From positions 23,802-46,989 of the forward strand of contig JH155902.1 in the NCBI GenBank assembly GCA_000226015.1: a stretch of DNA of 23,188 bases, written 5' to 3'. This DNA comes from Mnemiopsis leidyi. Lineage: Eukaryota; Ctenophora; Tentaculata; Lobata; Bolinopsidae. Shown here piece by piece: positions 1-9,287 of the stretch. The notes under the pieces were generated by a model. The model was not told the DNA's origin, searched no databases, and worked only from the letters and a program-made list of their open reading frames with translations. The translations under genes and the position numbers were made by a program. The stretch's first letter is position 1. Every line of letters begins with the position of its first letter.

Positions 1-125
1 GTTACACCGCACAGTCGACAATGTTGCCAGTTACACCGCACAGTCGACAATGTTGTAGTTACATCGCACAGTCGACAATGTTGCAGTTACACCGTACAGT
101 CGACAATGTTGCAGTTACACCGCAC
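1..125. repeat. 28-bp minisatellite, left window edge
   Basis: Four full units and a partial fifth of a 28-bp repeat starting GTTACACCGCACAGTCGACA and ending ATGTTGCA. Units begin at 1, 30, 58, 86 and 114; the first is 29 bp. Copies differ at one to three positions. Each unit contains the palindrome GTCGAC. The array probably continues beyond the left edge. An open frame runs through it by chance and is not a supported gene. Confidence 0.9.
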
Positions 126-690
126 CACATGGTGTATGTAATATTCTTGTCGATATTTTGCACAAACAAATGGAGCGGCATGTTATATGATTATTTGTCA
201 TTTGATGAGGGAGACAAGTTGTTTTGTAGCAACTTTGCAATCGTGTATGTGGGACTTAGCCCCTACAGAACTACGGCATTTGACACAACACATCATGATA
301 ATGAATAATGATCTTTTAATCTACGTATAATCTAGACCAACGATATTTTTCATCTCTCATGTTTCTTGCCGAAGGCAAAACAGCAAAGTAGATGGTTTAA
401 AGTGGTCGGATTTTGGAGTGGGGTAGGTGGGTAGGTAGGTAGATGGCGGTGTCCCCTGTCCACTGTCACGAAGCAATTAAACACATAGTGCGCGCCACCG
501 TTACTTTGTCAACGTTGCATGTTTTACAAATTGCCTTCGCAAAGTTTTTCTATTTGCGAGTTCATCACCGTTTCGCGGCGTACGTTTCACTTTCAGAGTA
601 TTACTCCAAAGCAGTTTCCGGATAGGAACATAATTTATTAGTCGCATGTTGTTTGATAAAAATTGTTCGAAATTTCTGATTTTCACGTTC
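126..690. other. no gene seen (probably downstream part of the EPC gene)
   Basis: AT-rich sequence with a short GTAGGTGGGTAGGTAGGTAG tract near 424-443. The short open frames (443-625 plus, 501-686 minus) resemble no family I know. Because the EPC gene on the minus strand is incomplete in this window, this stretch may be intron of that gene; I looked for its next exon here and did not find one. Confidence 0.4.
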
Positions 691-724
691 CTGCGACAAG
701 GTAAACGAGCTCGTTTCAGGAAAT

Positions 725-1135
725 GTAAGTCGAAATGTAAGTCAATGTTTATGCTACATCATATTTGTGTTGTAAGAATGTTTAAATATAGAAGACTAGA
801 GGAAAAACTAAAGGTTAAATGCAAAAAGGTTGATAAGCTGAAATAAAACAAATAAAGCAAGATAAAACAAAACTGTATGACTTGCTTTATCTTTACATTA
901 ACAGCTTATCAACCTTTTTAGCATATAACCTTCATGTTAGTTTTTCCTCTAAAAAGTTTGTCGTCTATATTTTCAAATATTTTTCATACCTACCATTTGG
1001 TACGGATTTTAATAAAGTCTAAATTCCGATCACTATATGCTAATTTTGTCTTAGATCTATATTTTTTCGTGCTGTTTTAATTTTTAGCCCATGAATATGA
1101 TGTAGCATAAACAAACATTGACTGGATGTAATGCG
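725..1135. repeat. large imperfect inverted repeat (fold-back element)
   Basis: The plus strand at about 780-870 reads as the reverse complement of about 877-985. Both arms share blocks such as GAGGAAAAACTAA, AAAAAGGTTGATAAGCTG and ATAAAGCAAG, separated by only a few bases near 871-876. A second pair of blocks, ATGCTACATCATATT at about 750-765 and its complement at about 1096-1110, extends the match outward. The right arm then carries about 90 bp that the left arm lacks. This looks like two diverged copies of one sequence in opposite orientation, as in fold-back transposons or MITEs. No terminal repeats or target duplication were identified, so the element class is unknown. Confidence 0.7.
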
Positions 1136-1207
1136 AGAGCCGCGTATCAGCCACTGCAAGCTAATGCCACTGAAACTTTCAACCAAATTTAAGCCAAAAA
1201 TAGACTT

Positions 1208-1490
1208 AGTCTTGAAAACTATTTGATTGCATCGTCGAAATTATCCACGTCCGTTGTTTCTAATAGCAAGGATTTCAAGGCCGGTTTTAAGTTTGCGAAA
1301 CCGAATACCAGTGCATATCTACTGCCGCCAGTATCATCACACAAGTTGCAATTAAATTGTTCCACCTTTAAGACCAATATTTTTACTTTAGCTGCCGTGG
1401 TATTTCATCAGCAGCCTTTGCGACAGAAATCATATTTAAAGTATACCTGCTGCTCAAATTCAATTGCTTCTAGCATTACCGATTAGCAGA
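1208..1490 (-). pseudogene. possible decayed coding remnant, family unknown
   Basis: On the minus strand one frame reads as protein-like sequence broken by two adjacent stops. After them comes a 62-codon open stretch (containing VEQFNCNLCDDTGG and LKPALKSLLLETTDVDNFDD) with no Met at its start. The opposite strand is also open here for 87 codons from a non-ATG codon. It lies next to the fold-back element, so both could be remains of one mobile element. I do not recognise the family; chance openness is a real alternative. Confidence 0.2.
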
Positions 1491-1538
1491 GGACAAATCA
1501 AAGAAGCTTCTTTAAAATTTGAGGGATGGAAATCTAGC

Positions 1539-1625
1539 GTCCGCTTGAGACCTAACTAAGCGGGCGCAGATCTTGTTTTGAATATCTTTCGACCTATTCT
1601 TATTCTTTGAATATCTTTCAACCTA
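1539..1625. repeat. short hairpin and 20-bp direct repeat
   Basis: GCGTCCGCTT (about 1539) pairs with AAGCGGGCGC (about 1560) with one mismatch. Just downstream TTTGAATATCTTTCGACCTA (about 1577) is repeated with one change (about 1606). They lie in likely intron of the minus-strand EPC gene. No function is evident. Confidence 0.5.
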
Positions 1626-1760
1626 ATAGCGAACACACCAATTTTGTAAAGTAAACTAAGCCACATCATATAAATAGTTATTGGCAGATAAGTTCGGACC
1701 ACAATCTTTGTTTACCATTAAATATTAGCATACATGGACGAAGTTAAGAGCAAAACCAAC

Positions 1761-4457
1761 CTCTTTAAAAGTCTTGATGAATTCCTCGTCATCAGAGTCC
1801 ATGTCATAGTCAGCGTACTCAGCATCAAGACCGAGTGCGTCGAACGCTGTTAGGAAAACAACATCAAAAAGATGTTCCCGTCAGTACACTACAACCACAC
1901 AGACGACTGTTAAGTGTTACGAAGTCTATAACAACACCAAGTCAAAACTTTCTGAGACTCACCGGAAAGTTTGATGAGATTACGGGGAAGTCTGCAAGTG
2001 CTGGAGTAGATTTTCTCGTAGTGAGGAACATCTTCCTGGCTCTCGGGGGTGGGGATGATCGGTTTGTTCTTCTGGAGAGCATCTACCGAGATGGCTTGTT
2101 GCAGATGTTTCTCCTGAGGGGAGGAAAAGTGTGAAGCAAAATTAAAATTGTTAAGATAATGCTAGACTAAGTCTTGTCATGGCATAAGTTCCTCAAAATA
2201 AATTGTGGCAGCTACTCGCTAGCGAAACGAAAGTATTCTGGAAATGTTCATCATGGTGATGACAAAAGAGGACATGATCATTCCAGATTTTTAACCGCGC
2301 TTGCGAGGGTGGCAGAAATAAAATTCCTTTGAGTAGCGAACGAATGTGTCAATTTCGATAGATTGCAGTAATGCCTCAGCTTTGATAGGGCGACACCTAC
2401 GCTGCAATTAGACGATTAGATACGCAAGTACGGTCAGGTATAAATCTCTGACATCTTTAGTCTATAATTGAAATGACCAAGCTAATTTGATGCTGAATAC
2501 CTACATTATAGTAAGGTCAAAAAGGGAAGCAGGATAACTTCCAGAACTTAGTGATAATAAATCCTCAGCTTAACTTTTAACAACTAAACCGGACATGTTT
2601 ATGCGATGTTGCTAGAGCAAGCAGTTATGAACCAAGTACAACATCTGACGATCACGAAGCAGTCAAGCAGTTTCTAATCGTAATCCGTAATTTTATATAA
2701 CTAAACCGAGCGATTCGATAGACGTACCTGTCAAGGAAACCTAAAATAGTTTACGTTCCTTTAGGCGGTGCCACGAAAGTACTATACTAACAAGGGAGAG
2801 TACTGTTTAATTTCGGCGCTCTGAAAATATTTACATCTCCAAGGCCATGTAAAATTTTACCCCTCTAACTGTCAAGTTTATAGGCAAGCAAGAATAATAG
2901 CAGAAGGGACGAACATTAACTAAGCTTAGATCCTAAACTAAAGTGTATCAAATTTTAAGTCACACTAATTGTTTGGAGATGTAAAGTCAGGCAAATGTAG
3001 AGAGGCACGTCGTGGTCAAGATTCCTGGGCTCTAGATATTTTCATAGGGAAGTGCTGTGCAAGCTCACTAAGGAGGCTCTGATTAGTTCGATACTTATTA
3101 AAAGTAGAAGTGCCGGTCAAAATACCATGGTTCCATCGCGTTCATTCAAGCGGCAACTGTCGGGATACCACATATTCATAGTAAAAATTCGACTGCGCTC
3201 AATTTCTCAGTATTCACAAAACTCAAATGGCACAAGCGGTCGAACAAGTCGTGCTGAAAAATCTACTTATAAAACGTCCAACAATCATCAAACGTAAAAA
3301 ATAAATATTTATTTTCTTTATGGTCTATTTGTTTATGCTAGATTAGAAGGATAAACGACTTGATAGTAATGCCAATGCAACACGTGACAGATATTCTTAA
3401 TATTGATTGGCCGAATCTGTTTTACTATTGTTCAATTAGACTTCTCCACAAGAATTCTGACATCTACTAGGCTAAAGACGCTACTTGTACACTTGAATTA
3501 TGTTATCGGAGAAAATTATTCTTTACAGTTTACACTCTATATTTGGAAATATCTTCAAATCAGGGTCAAATATCAAATTCCCAACGACCCTATAAATTTG
3601 AGAAGCACATGGTGAGATCGATTTTCCGGCCAACCAGCCAAAGGGGAAGAAGGGCAATTAGTGTTTCCTATCTGCAGACCCAATTCTTAGGGAGAGAAGC
3701 TTAAACATCACGTGACGTAGTTATCTCGAAATTAACGATCTTATTGGCCAGTGGATCAAGAGTTGTCTACAAGAAATCCGTCCACAACAAAAATTTTAGT
3801 CATGACCAATCTTCTACCAATCTGAGAACACGGTCATGTTATAATAATTACCCTGTCCTCTCAGCTCACTTATTACCAGATAGCATTATATCCAGCAATA
3901 GAAGTGATGCACATACCCAAGAATCTAGGAGAAATTAAAGAAGACCCCAAAATACCTTCGAGTTGAAACATGTTACACCCGGAAGTGCTAGTCGTCAGGA
4001 AGAGCTGTAGTTGGCCTCGACGAACGTTGTCGAGACAACTCATGTAGATAATAGCCCAGGTAGACGAAAGGTTTTCTGGAGACTGACATTCGGAAAAGAT
4101 ACTACTAAACTAGGAGGATCAGACGATTCGCACACACCAAACTCAATGCAACTTTCTTAAAATAGCAGCACACACGAATGCTGAATGTAACACGCGCTGC
4201 CTTGCACATGTGACTATCACGTGATGTGCCGCGCAAAAGTAAAGCACTGTGATCATTTGGGATGCGCGCAATGAACGACGCGCGCAGCACCGAGATGTTC
4301 TTACCGATTCTTCCTCCTTTTCCATTCCCGTAGGCATCTGGGGGACCGCCCGGTTGATAACATTGTAGTCGTACAAATCCGGTATCTCATCACTCCGATA
4401 GATAGGGAGTGCTTTAGTGGCATCTAGAGCTCGGGCACGAAACGAAACTTTACTCAT
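1761..4457 (-). CDS. EPC1/2: Enhancer of polycomb homolog, first three coding exons (partial)
   Basis: Enhancer of polycomb proteins are scaffold subunits of the NuA4/TIP60 histone acetyltransferase complex in the nucleus. Coding exons on the minus strand: exon 1 4457-4305 (51 codons), exon 2 2113-1963, exon 3 1846-1761. Exon 1 begins MSKVSFRARALDATKALPIY and contains INRAVPQMPTGMEKEEES, a near match to the N-terminus of vertebrate EPC1/EPC2. Exon 2 (EKHLQQAIS...NLIKLS) and exon 3 (LDAEYADYDMDSDDEEF) continue the EPcA domain in the family order. Phases agree: exon 1 ends phase 0 at TCG|gtaag; exon 2 runs from tcag|GAG to G|gtgag; exon 3 runs from acag|CG to GAG|gttgg. The last donor is weak; CAT|gtatgc at 1733 is an in-frame alternative. 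The rest of the gene should lie left of the window. The first intron is about 2.2 kb. Confidence 0.95.
2114..4304 (-). other. EPC intron 1
   Basis: A long first intron between the codons for KEEES and EKHLQ. I see no further coding exon in it and the flanking phases close without one. Short open frames inside it (3052-3297, 3403-3615, 3744-3938) have no recognisable content. It contains CACGTG E-boxes near 3380, 3709 and 4217, and an imperfect hairpin near 2236-2290. Confidence 0.8.
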
Positions 4458-5161
4458 AACAGGAAATGGGGAGTGAGAAGGCAGCAGTACAGGGTACTGA
4501 TCTTCGATCTACCCACCGGAACTTCACATCTAGCATCACTAGGGGAGAAATAGATCAAAATAAGGCAGAATTAGCGAAACAAACTCGCAAAAGAAGCAAC
4601 AGAACTGACGACGAACATACGCATCGGTATACATTTTGTTACAGAATTCAATATGGCGGGCAGTAAAGCCTGATCTCCTACAAAGAAATGGTGCGCGCGC
4701 ATATATATTCCAGAGGTACCTAGCAAAACGCCACGTATCGACTAAAATTGCTCCTTCATAAAATTTTGCGCTCTAGCGTGTTACCAGACCTCCAATATAG
4801 AACTTCAGTGCGCGGCGCTATTTATTGTGCAATCGGCAAAAATGTTTGTTGATTACAGTTATAAAGCTCCAATACGTTTTACTTAAAATTTTACTACAAT
4901 TTTAGTTTGAATTTCAAATTATTATTTCATTCTTAATCATAAAATTTACATTTCTATTCATTCGATGATAGATTCAAACTACAAATACCAATATTATTAC
5001 TTAATGAGAACATATTAAAATTAATATGCAATGTTCAAGCATTACATTTCACTAAAAATATTTTTAACAACATTTCATAGAAGCTATAAATTCTTAAATT
5101 GTATGTCATTTTAAAGAATTTTATGTGATCATATAAAGTTTTTGATGTTTATCTTGACTCT
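4458..5161. other. upstream region of EPC, no gene seen
   Basis: This is the 5' flank of the minus-strand EPC gene. About 4466-4666 is probably 5' untranslated or promoter sequence: the plus-strand open frame there lacks family resemblance. Positions 4690-4710 carry an alternating GCGCGCGCATATATAT tract. Positions 4850-5160 are very AT-rich and featureless. Confidence 0.5.
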
Positions 5162-5482
5162 TCACTCTTCACTGTTCATTTTATCGGAAGCCGCGCGAGT
5201 GGAAGGAACTGTCTTCTGTCTTCGGCCACCAGTTTTGAAATGCAATCGAGCGTTATGTTTGTTCTCTTGAAAAAGCTTGTTACACTTCTTGAATGTTGTT
5301 CGTTGGCTTAACTTTAGGGTTGTTCGCGGAACGTGTATAAACTGTTCGTATGTTCCGTATCTCCAATTTATTGAATTAGTGACGTTACAATGCTCAGAGA
5401 ATATCTCAAATGTTGCCTCATTCGTGTACAGATAATCACGCACGTTGTGCCATCGTGTATATAGGATACACACATACTTCAT
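5162..5482 (-). CDS. hypothetical 106-residue ORF
   Basis: An ATG-started open frame lying divergent to NDUFV1 (175 bp between the starts). The product is basic, Asn/Lys/Arg-rich and Cys-containing, with no signal peptide, membrane segment or motif I recognise. It is longer than most chance frames in this AT-rich flank, but nothing else supports it. It could be a small gene, an exon of an unrecognised gene or noise. Confidence 0.18.
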   Translation of the reverse strand: MKYVCILYTRWHNVRDYLYTNEATFEIFSEHCNVTNSINWRYGTYEQFIHVPRTTLKLSQRTTFKKCNKLFQENKHNARLHFKTGGRRQKTVPSTRAASDKMNSEE

Positions 5483-5652
5483 TTCCTTATTAGCTTGATT
5501 TTGTTTTAACTTCTACTTCCCTTTGTGTTTTCCATTGCACAAGCTGAAATCTGAAGAATGAACTCTCAATATTTTACTTCCGAATCTTCTTATTTCAGCT
5601 CCACATTTTCCCGAAATTTCTTTAAATCTTAGTGCTTGTCCCAGGGTTTTAG

Positions 5653-5661
5653 ATGGTATGA
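5653..5661 (+). promoter_or_regulatory. minimal upstream ORF overlapping the NDUFV1 start
   Basis: ATG GTA TGA: a two-codon upstream ORF whose TGA overlaps the NDUFV1 initiation codon in the string ATGA. It follows directly after TTTTAG, which could be a splice acceptor. If present in the mature 5' leader it would be met by ribosomes before the real start, and could affect initiation by start-stop or reinitiation. Confidence 0.45.
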
Positions 5662-7055
5662 TCAGCAATAAGTTAACGTGTTTTCTGAAGAATGGAGCCC
5701 GGCTGACCGCGTGCAGGAACATCTCCACTTCTCCGGCTCTCCTCAAGGACACCTACGGTAACCTCAAGGATGAAGACCGCATCTTCACTAATCTGTACGG
5801 GCGACATGACTGGGGAATTGAAGGAGCTGAAGCTCGGGGAGACTGGTACAAGACCAAGGAGATCATACAGAAAGGATCTGCCTGGATCATTGACGAGATG
5901 AAGAAATCTGGACTCCGTGGTCGAGGTGGTGCTGGTTTCCCTTCCGGTCTCAAGTGGAGCTTCATGAACAAGCCAGACGACGGTCGTCCCAAGTACCTTG
6001 TTGTCAATGCTGATGAAGGGGAACCTGGAACCTGCAAAGACCGGGAGATCATGAGACATGACCCACACAAGCTGGTGGAGGGATGTCTGGTGGCTGGATC
6101 TGCTATGGGAGCTAGGGCTGCCTACATCTATATCCGGGGAGAGTTCTACCACGAAACTTCCAACCTGATGAGGGCTATCAACCAGGCTTACGAGAAAGGG
6201 TATCTCGGACACAACGCTTGTGATTCAGGTTACGATTTTGATATCTACATACACCGTGGAGCAGGAGCCTATGTGTGCGGAGAGGAAACTTCCCTCATTG
6301 AGTCTCTCGAGGGTAAAGCAGGGAAACCCCGTCTGAAGCCTCCCTTCCCGGCTGATGTTGGTGTGTTTGGTTGTCCCACTACTGTCAACAATGTGGAGAC
6401 GATAGCAGTGGCCCCGACCATCTTGCGTCGCGGAGCTGACTGGTTCGCATCGTTCGGTCGACCTCGCAACACCGGCACTAAACTCTTCAACATATCTGGA
6501 CATGTCAACACCCCGACAACTGTTGAGGAAGAGATGAGTATTCCTCTGAGACTCCTGATTGAGAAGCACGCTGGTGGAGTCACTGGTGGTTGGGACAACT
6601 TGCTAGCTGTAATTCCTGGAGGCAGCTCGACTCCCGTCATCCCTCAATCTGTCTGCAGTACTGTCCTCACTGACTTTGACGCTCTCGTCGAGGAGAAGAC
6701 AGCTCTGGGAACTGCTGCTGTTATCGTCATGAATAAACAGACTGACATAATCCTTGCTATCGCGCGTCTCATGCACTTCTACCAGCACGAGAGTTGCGGG
6801 CAGTGTACGCCTTGTCGGGAAGGTACTGGCTGGATGGCTAGGATCCTCTACAGGATGGTGGAGGGTAATGCCAAGCCTGAGGAGATCGACATGCTGCTAG
6901 AGATATCCTACCAGGTTGAGGGACACACGATCTGCGCTTTAGGAGACGGGGCGGCCTGGCCTGCTCAGGGTCTCATCCGTCATTTCAGAGGCGAGATCGA
7001 GGATAGGATCAAGCAGTATCAGGAGAAGATCGAACCAAGACGTGCTGAATCATGA
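5658..7055 (+). CDS. NDUFV1: NADH dehydrogenase [ubiquinone] flavoprotein 1, mitochondrial
   Basis: This is the 51-kDa subunit of the complex I N-module, which oxidises NADH via FMN and passes electrons to cluster N3 on the matrix side. At 465 residues it matches the vertebrate length (464). Residues 1-30 form an Arg/Lys/Ser-rich, acid-free mitochondrial presequence. GRGGAGFP at 88-95 and [19 protein letters not shown] at 201-219 are the NADH/FMN-binding signatures. [12 protein letters not shown] gives 4Fe-4S cysteines C380, C383 and C386, with the fourth, C426, in ICALGDG. All key residues are present. The ATG at 5658 is chosen because the ATG at 5653 meets a stop after two codons. The coding region has no intron, unlike the neighbouring EPC and lamin genes. 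A polyadenylation signal follows at 7095-7100. Long antisense open frames over it are codon-bias shadows. Confidence 0.98.
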   Translation: MISNKLTCFLKNGARLTACRNISTSPALLKDTYGNLKDEDRIFTNLYGRHDWGIEGAEARGDWYKTKEIIQKGSAWIIDEMKKSGLRGRGGAGFPSGLKWSFMNKPDDGRPKYLVVNADEGEPGTCKDREIMRHDPHKLVEGCLVAGSAMGARAAYIYIRGEFYHETSNLMRAINQAYEKGYLGHNACDSGYDFDIYIHRGAGAYVCGEETSLIESLEGKAGKPRLKPPFPADVGVFGCPTTVNNVETIAVAPTILRRGADWFASFGRPRNTGTKLFNISGHVNTPTTVEEEMSIPLRLLIEKHAGGVTGGWDNLLAVIPGGSSTPVIPQSVCSTVLTDFDALVEEKTALGTAAVIVMNKQTDIILAIARLMHFYQHESCGQCTPCREGTGWMARILYRMVEGNAKPEEIDMLLEISYQVEGHTICALGDGAAWPAQGLIRHFRGEIEDRIKQYQEKIEPRRAES

Positions 7056-7094
7056 GCAGGATGTTGAGACTGCCTTCTTGTACCCTCGCAAAAA

Positions 7095-7100
7095 AATAAA
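7095..7100 (+). terminator. NDUFV1 polyadenylation signal
   Basis: AATAAA 40 bp after the NDUFV1 stop codon, at the end of a run of A residues. It is the first canonical signal downstream and gives a very short 3' UTR. Confidence 0.6.
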
Positions 7101-8897
7101 TTAGACCAGGGAATTATTTAATTTATAAAATTGTCGTTGTGATTTGCTATTTTTGGACTGTCATCAACTTGGTTTCTCGTTCAGAACAACACTCATTGTA
7201 AATAAGGGGACTAAGATCAGTTGTGAGACTCAATAGAACTGTAAATATATTTTCGTAACTCCCTCGTCAAGGTTAGATCCAAGGATAAAGAATGAAGACT
7301 GATGAATAGTGATATTAATTAGTGAATTAGCGATAATTTGTTTGTTTTTTATGTCAGCTTGAAGCATGCACTTGATGCAACGTGACCTGATAAGCCCGTG
7401 ACCCAATAATTCACATTTTTCGTTTTTGAATTTGTGAAGATTTTCTAGGCCCTTATCGTATAAATTGAAGATCTTGATATGATGGGCTCTGCTGAAAAAT
7501 AGTTCGTTCATTAAAATTAATTTCATTTCCCAAAAATTCTGTCTCAATTACTGATTCAAAAGCAAAATAATTGTTAAATTCGTAAACTTACGGAAAATTG
7601 GCTTCTCTGGCGACAGAGCGGAGTCAGGTATGTTCTGCATGTCTGACTTGGTGCACATTTTTACTTTCAACAAATCATAAGTTCGTATATTTCTAACCTA
7701 ATTTCTGGAACGCACAGTAACTACCCCCAGACTAACAGACCGTCTGTTTTGTTTTAGCCAGGACGACTCGAGCCGGTGTAGAGCTTGTGAACATTCTCCA
7801 GCTTCTGTTTACTTGGCTAACTGCGACTATCTGATTACTTTACGGAAAATCTAATTTTATCTCGAGCTAATACACCAGGTCAGTTGACTCAGTTAAATTT
7901 CTGTTTCTTGTAAAAATGTCTGATAGTTTTGTATGTTTGATAGTTGATAATGTTTCATTCCGTTCAATTTAATTCAGTATCATTCTGTCATAACATTTTT
8001 TTAGATGATTTGATAACTTTTCTGTAACTTATTTGTTTTGACAGAGAACAGACTGAACCAAGTACCAATTTTACCGACTGTTAACAGACTGAAATGTATG
8101 CTGATACTCTGAAAAAGATTTGGAGGTGACAGATTTACTTTAGTTTCTGACTAGGACTCAACTTATTTCGTCCATGGCTCTTGAGAAGCCGGTGTAGCCC
8201 TGATCTCCCTTATGTTGATTTTTGCCAATTCGACAATATCAAATAAAGATTAACAAACACTTTACTGTACATTATGTAGCTCACAAACTGACGATGGCTT
8301 TTAGTTTTTTCTGACTGCTGGTACCTGAATTGTGCCAGATTGTAGACTATGTTCAAGTTTTCTCTTTATTTCTTCACAGATAAATATTTTCTGAAAACTC
8401 CACCCTTTATTTGATGCGACAGTAACTTAAAGTCTACGTAACCGCCTCCTCTATAAATGTCATACTGTTATTTGATGCGACAGTAACTTAAAGTCTAAAA
8501 ATATATACACTTAAATCTTAAATTATACTTAAATTATACTTAAAACTCTAGTAGTAACGCAACTCCTTTAACAGCTCACTTTACGAACAAACCACATATA
8601 GCACCAGGAATATTATCTAAATTATCACAAAACATAGCTGTAAGCCTATTGGATATTGGAGCTAAAGTCGGGCGGTAGTTGTATCGCTACATTACTGGCC
8701 GAGTAAGACAACACATGACTCATCACAAGTACTCTACCGTAGTCTATAGTGCACTGCTACCTCGATCTGTGATAGGCTCACAATGTCCTACATCCCGGAA
8801 ATGACATAATGTGTTCATATAGCCCGCGAACTGCTGCCTCCTCGTAATGTTACTATAGCTAACTGCTGCTTTCTCCTGCTTGCGTCGCTCTCTAGAC
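7101..8897. other. intergenic region upstream of the lamin gene
   Basis: No supportable gene. The minus-strand frame at 7230-7547 starts at TTG, not ATG, and resembles nothing known. The stretch should contain the lamin promoter and any 5' non-coding exon. The bases before 8896 form a pyrimidine-rich tract ending CTCTCTAG, typical of a splice acceptor, so the lamin transcription start may lie well upstream. Confidence 0.5.
8407..8497. repeat. 30-bp direct repeat, 61-bp spacing
   Basis: A 30-bp sequence beginning TTATTTGATGCGACAG occurs exactly at 8407-8436 and again at 8468-8497. It is followed by short TTAAATTATAC repeats to about 8545. It lies about 400 bp upstream of the lamin start codon. 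Confidence 0.9.
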
Positions 8898-9287
8898 ATG
8901 CCCAAGAAGAAAACCCCCGCCAAGTCCTCCGGAAAACAGAAGGCTGAGGCTCCACCTGCCGAAGATAAGTCTCCTCCCCCTTCCAAAGCTAAGGACCTGG
9001 AATCTTCTGAGGCCCAAGAGAAGGAGATCGTCACAACCAAGTCGTTCAGCAGCACAACCTCCACCAGAAAAGGGACCTACTCTCAAAGCAGGGAGGAGTA
9101 CCAGGTGCTTCCTCGGTTCAAGATCCCCCGACTCAGCTGGGACGATGTCGCTATAGACCTGGACGATGCGGAGAGTTTTGACTCTGATCTGGATACTCAT
9201 GTGGAGAACTTCGGACCTACATACCAGGCTCTGGAGCGGAAGGATAAGCAGTATGTCATCGCTAACATCCAGAATATGCTGAACCCG
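8898..9287 (+). CDS. LMN: lamin exon 1: N-terminal extension of unknown function
   Basis: The exon encodes 130 residues from ATG 8898, which has G at -3; an earlier in-frame TTG is not used as a start. Residues 1-50 are Lys/Pro/Ser-rich ([12 protein letters not shown]...), a Ser/Thr-rich stretch follows, and 80-130 is acidic and perhaps globular ([20 protein letters not shown]). I recognise no domain. It joins exon 2 in frame if the CCG|gtacgg donor at 9288 is used, giving ...[14 protein letters not shown]. Without splicing the frame ends at 9338. It could instead be a separate first exon used only in some transcripts, or part of another gene. Confidence 0.6.

Noticed and set aside
1..125. 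Possible CRISPR array from regularly spaced 28-bp repeats
   Set aside because: Units are contiguous with no spacers, and the window is clearly eukaryotic.
703..716. 14-bp palindrome AAACGAGCTCGTTT
   Set aside because: A single short palindrome with no context; likely chance.
3400..4230. CACGTG sites in EPC intron 1 as a regulatory cluster
   Set aside because: There are only three hexamers in about 850 bp with no regular spacing; too weak to claim.
5673..6788. Several minus-strand open frames of 60-180 codons overlapping NDUFV1
   Set aside because: They lie antisense to a fully conserved gene, have no family resemblance and arise from its codon use.
7230..7547. 105-residue minus-strand frame downstream of NDUFV1
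   Set aside because: It starts at TTG, is AT-rich with no recognisable domain, and lies in a likely untranslated or intergenic stretch.
8880..8897. Lamin start at the TTG six codons before ATG 8898
   Set aside because: Eukaryotic initiation favours the ATG, and the TTG codons lie within a probable pyrimidine tract and splice acceptor.
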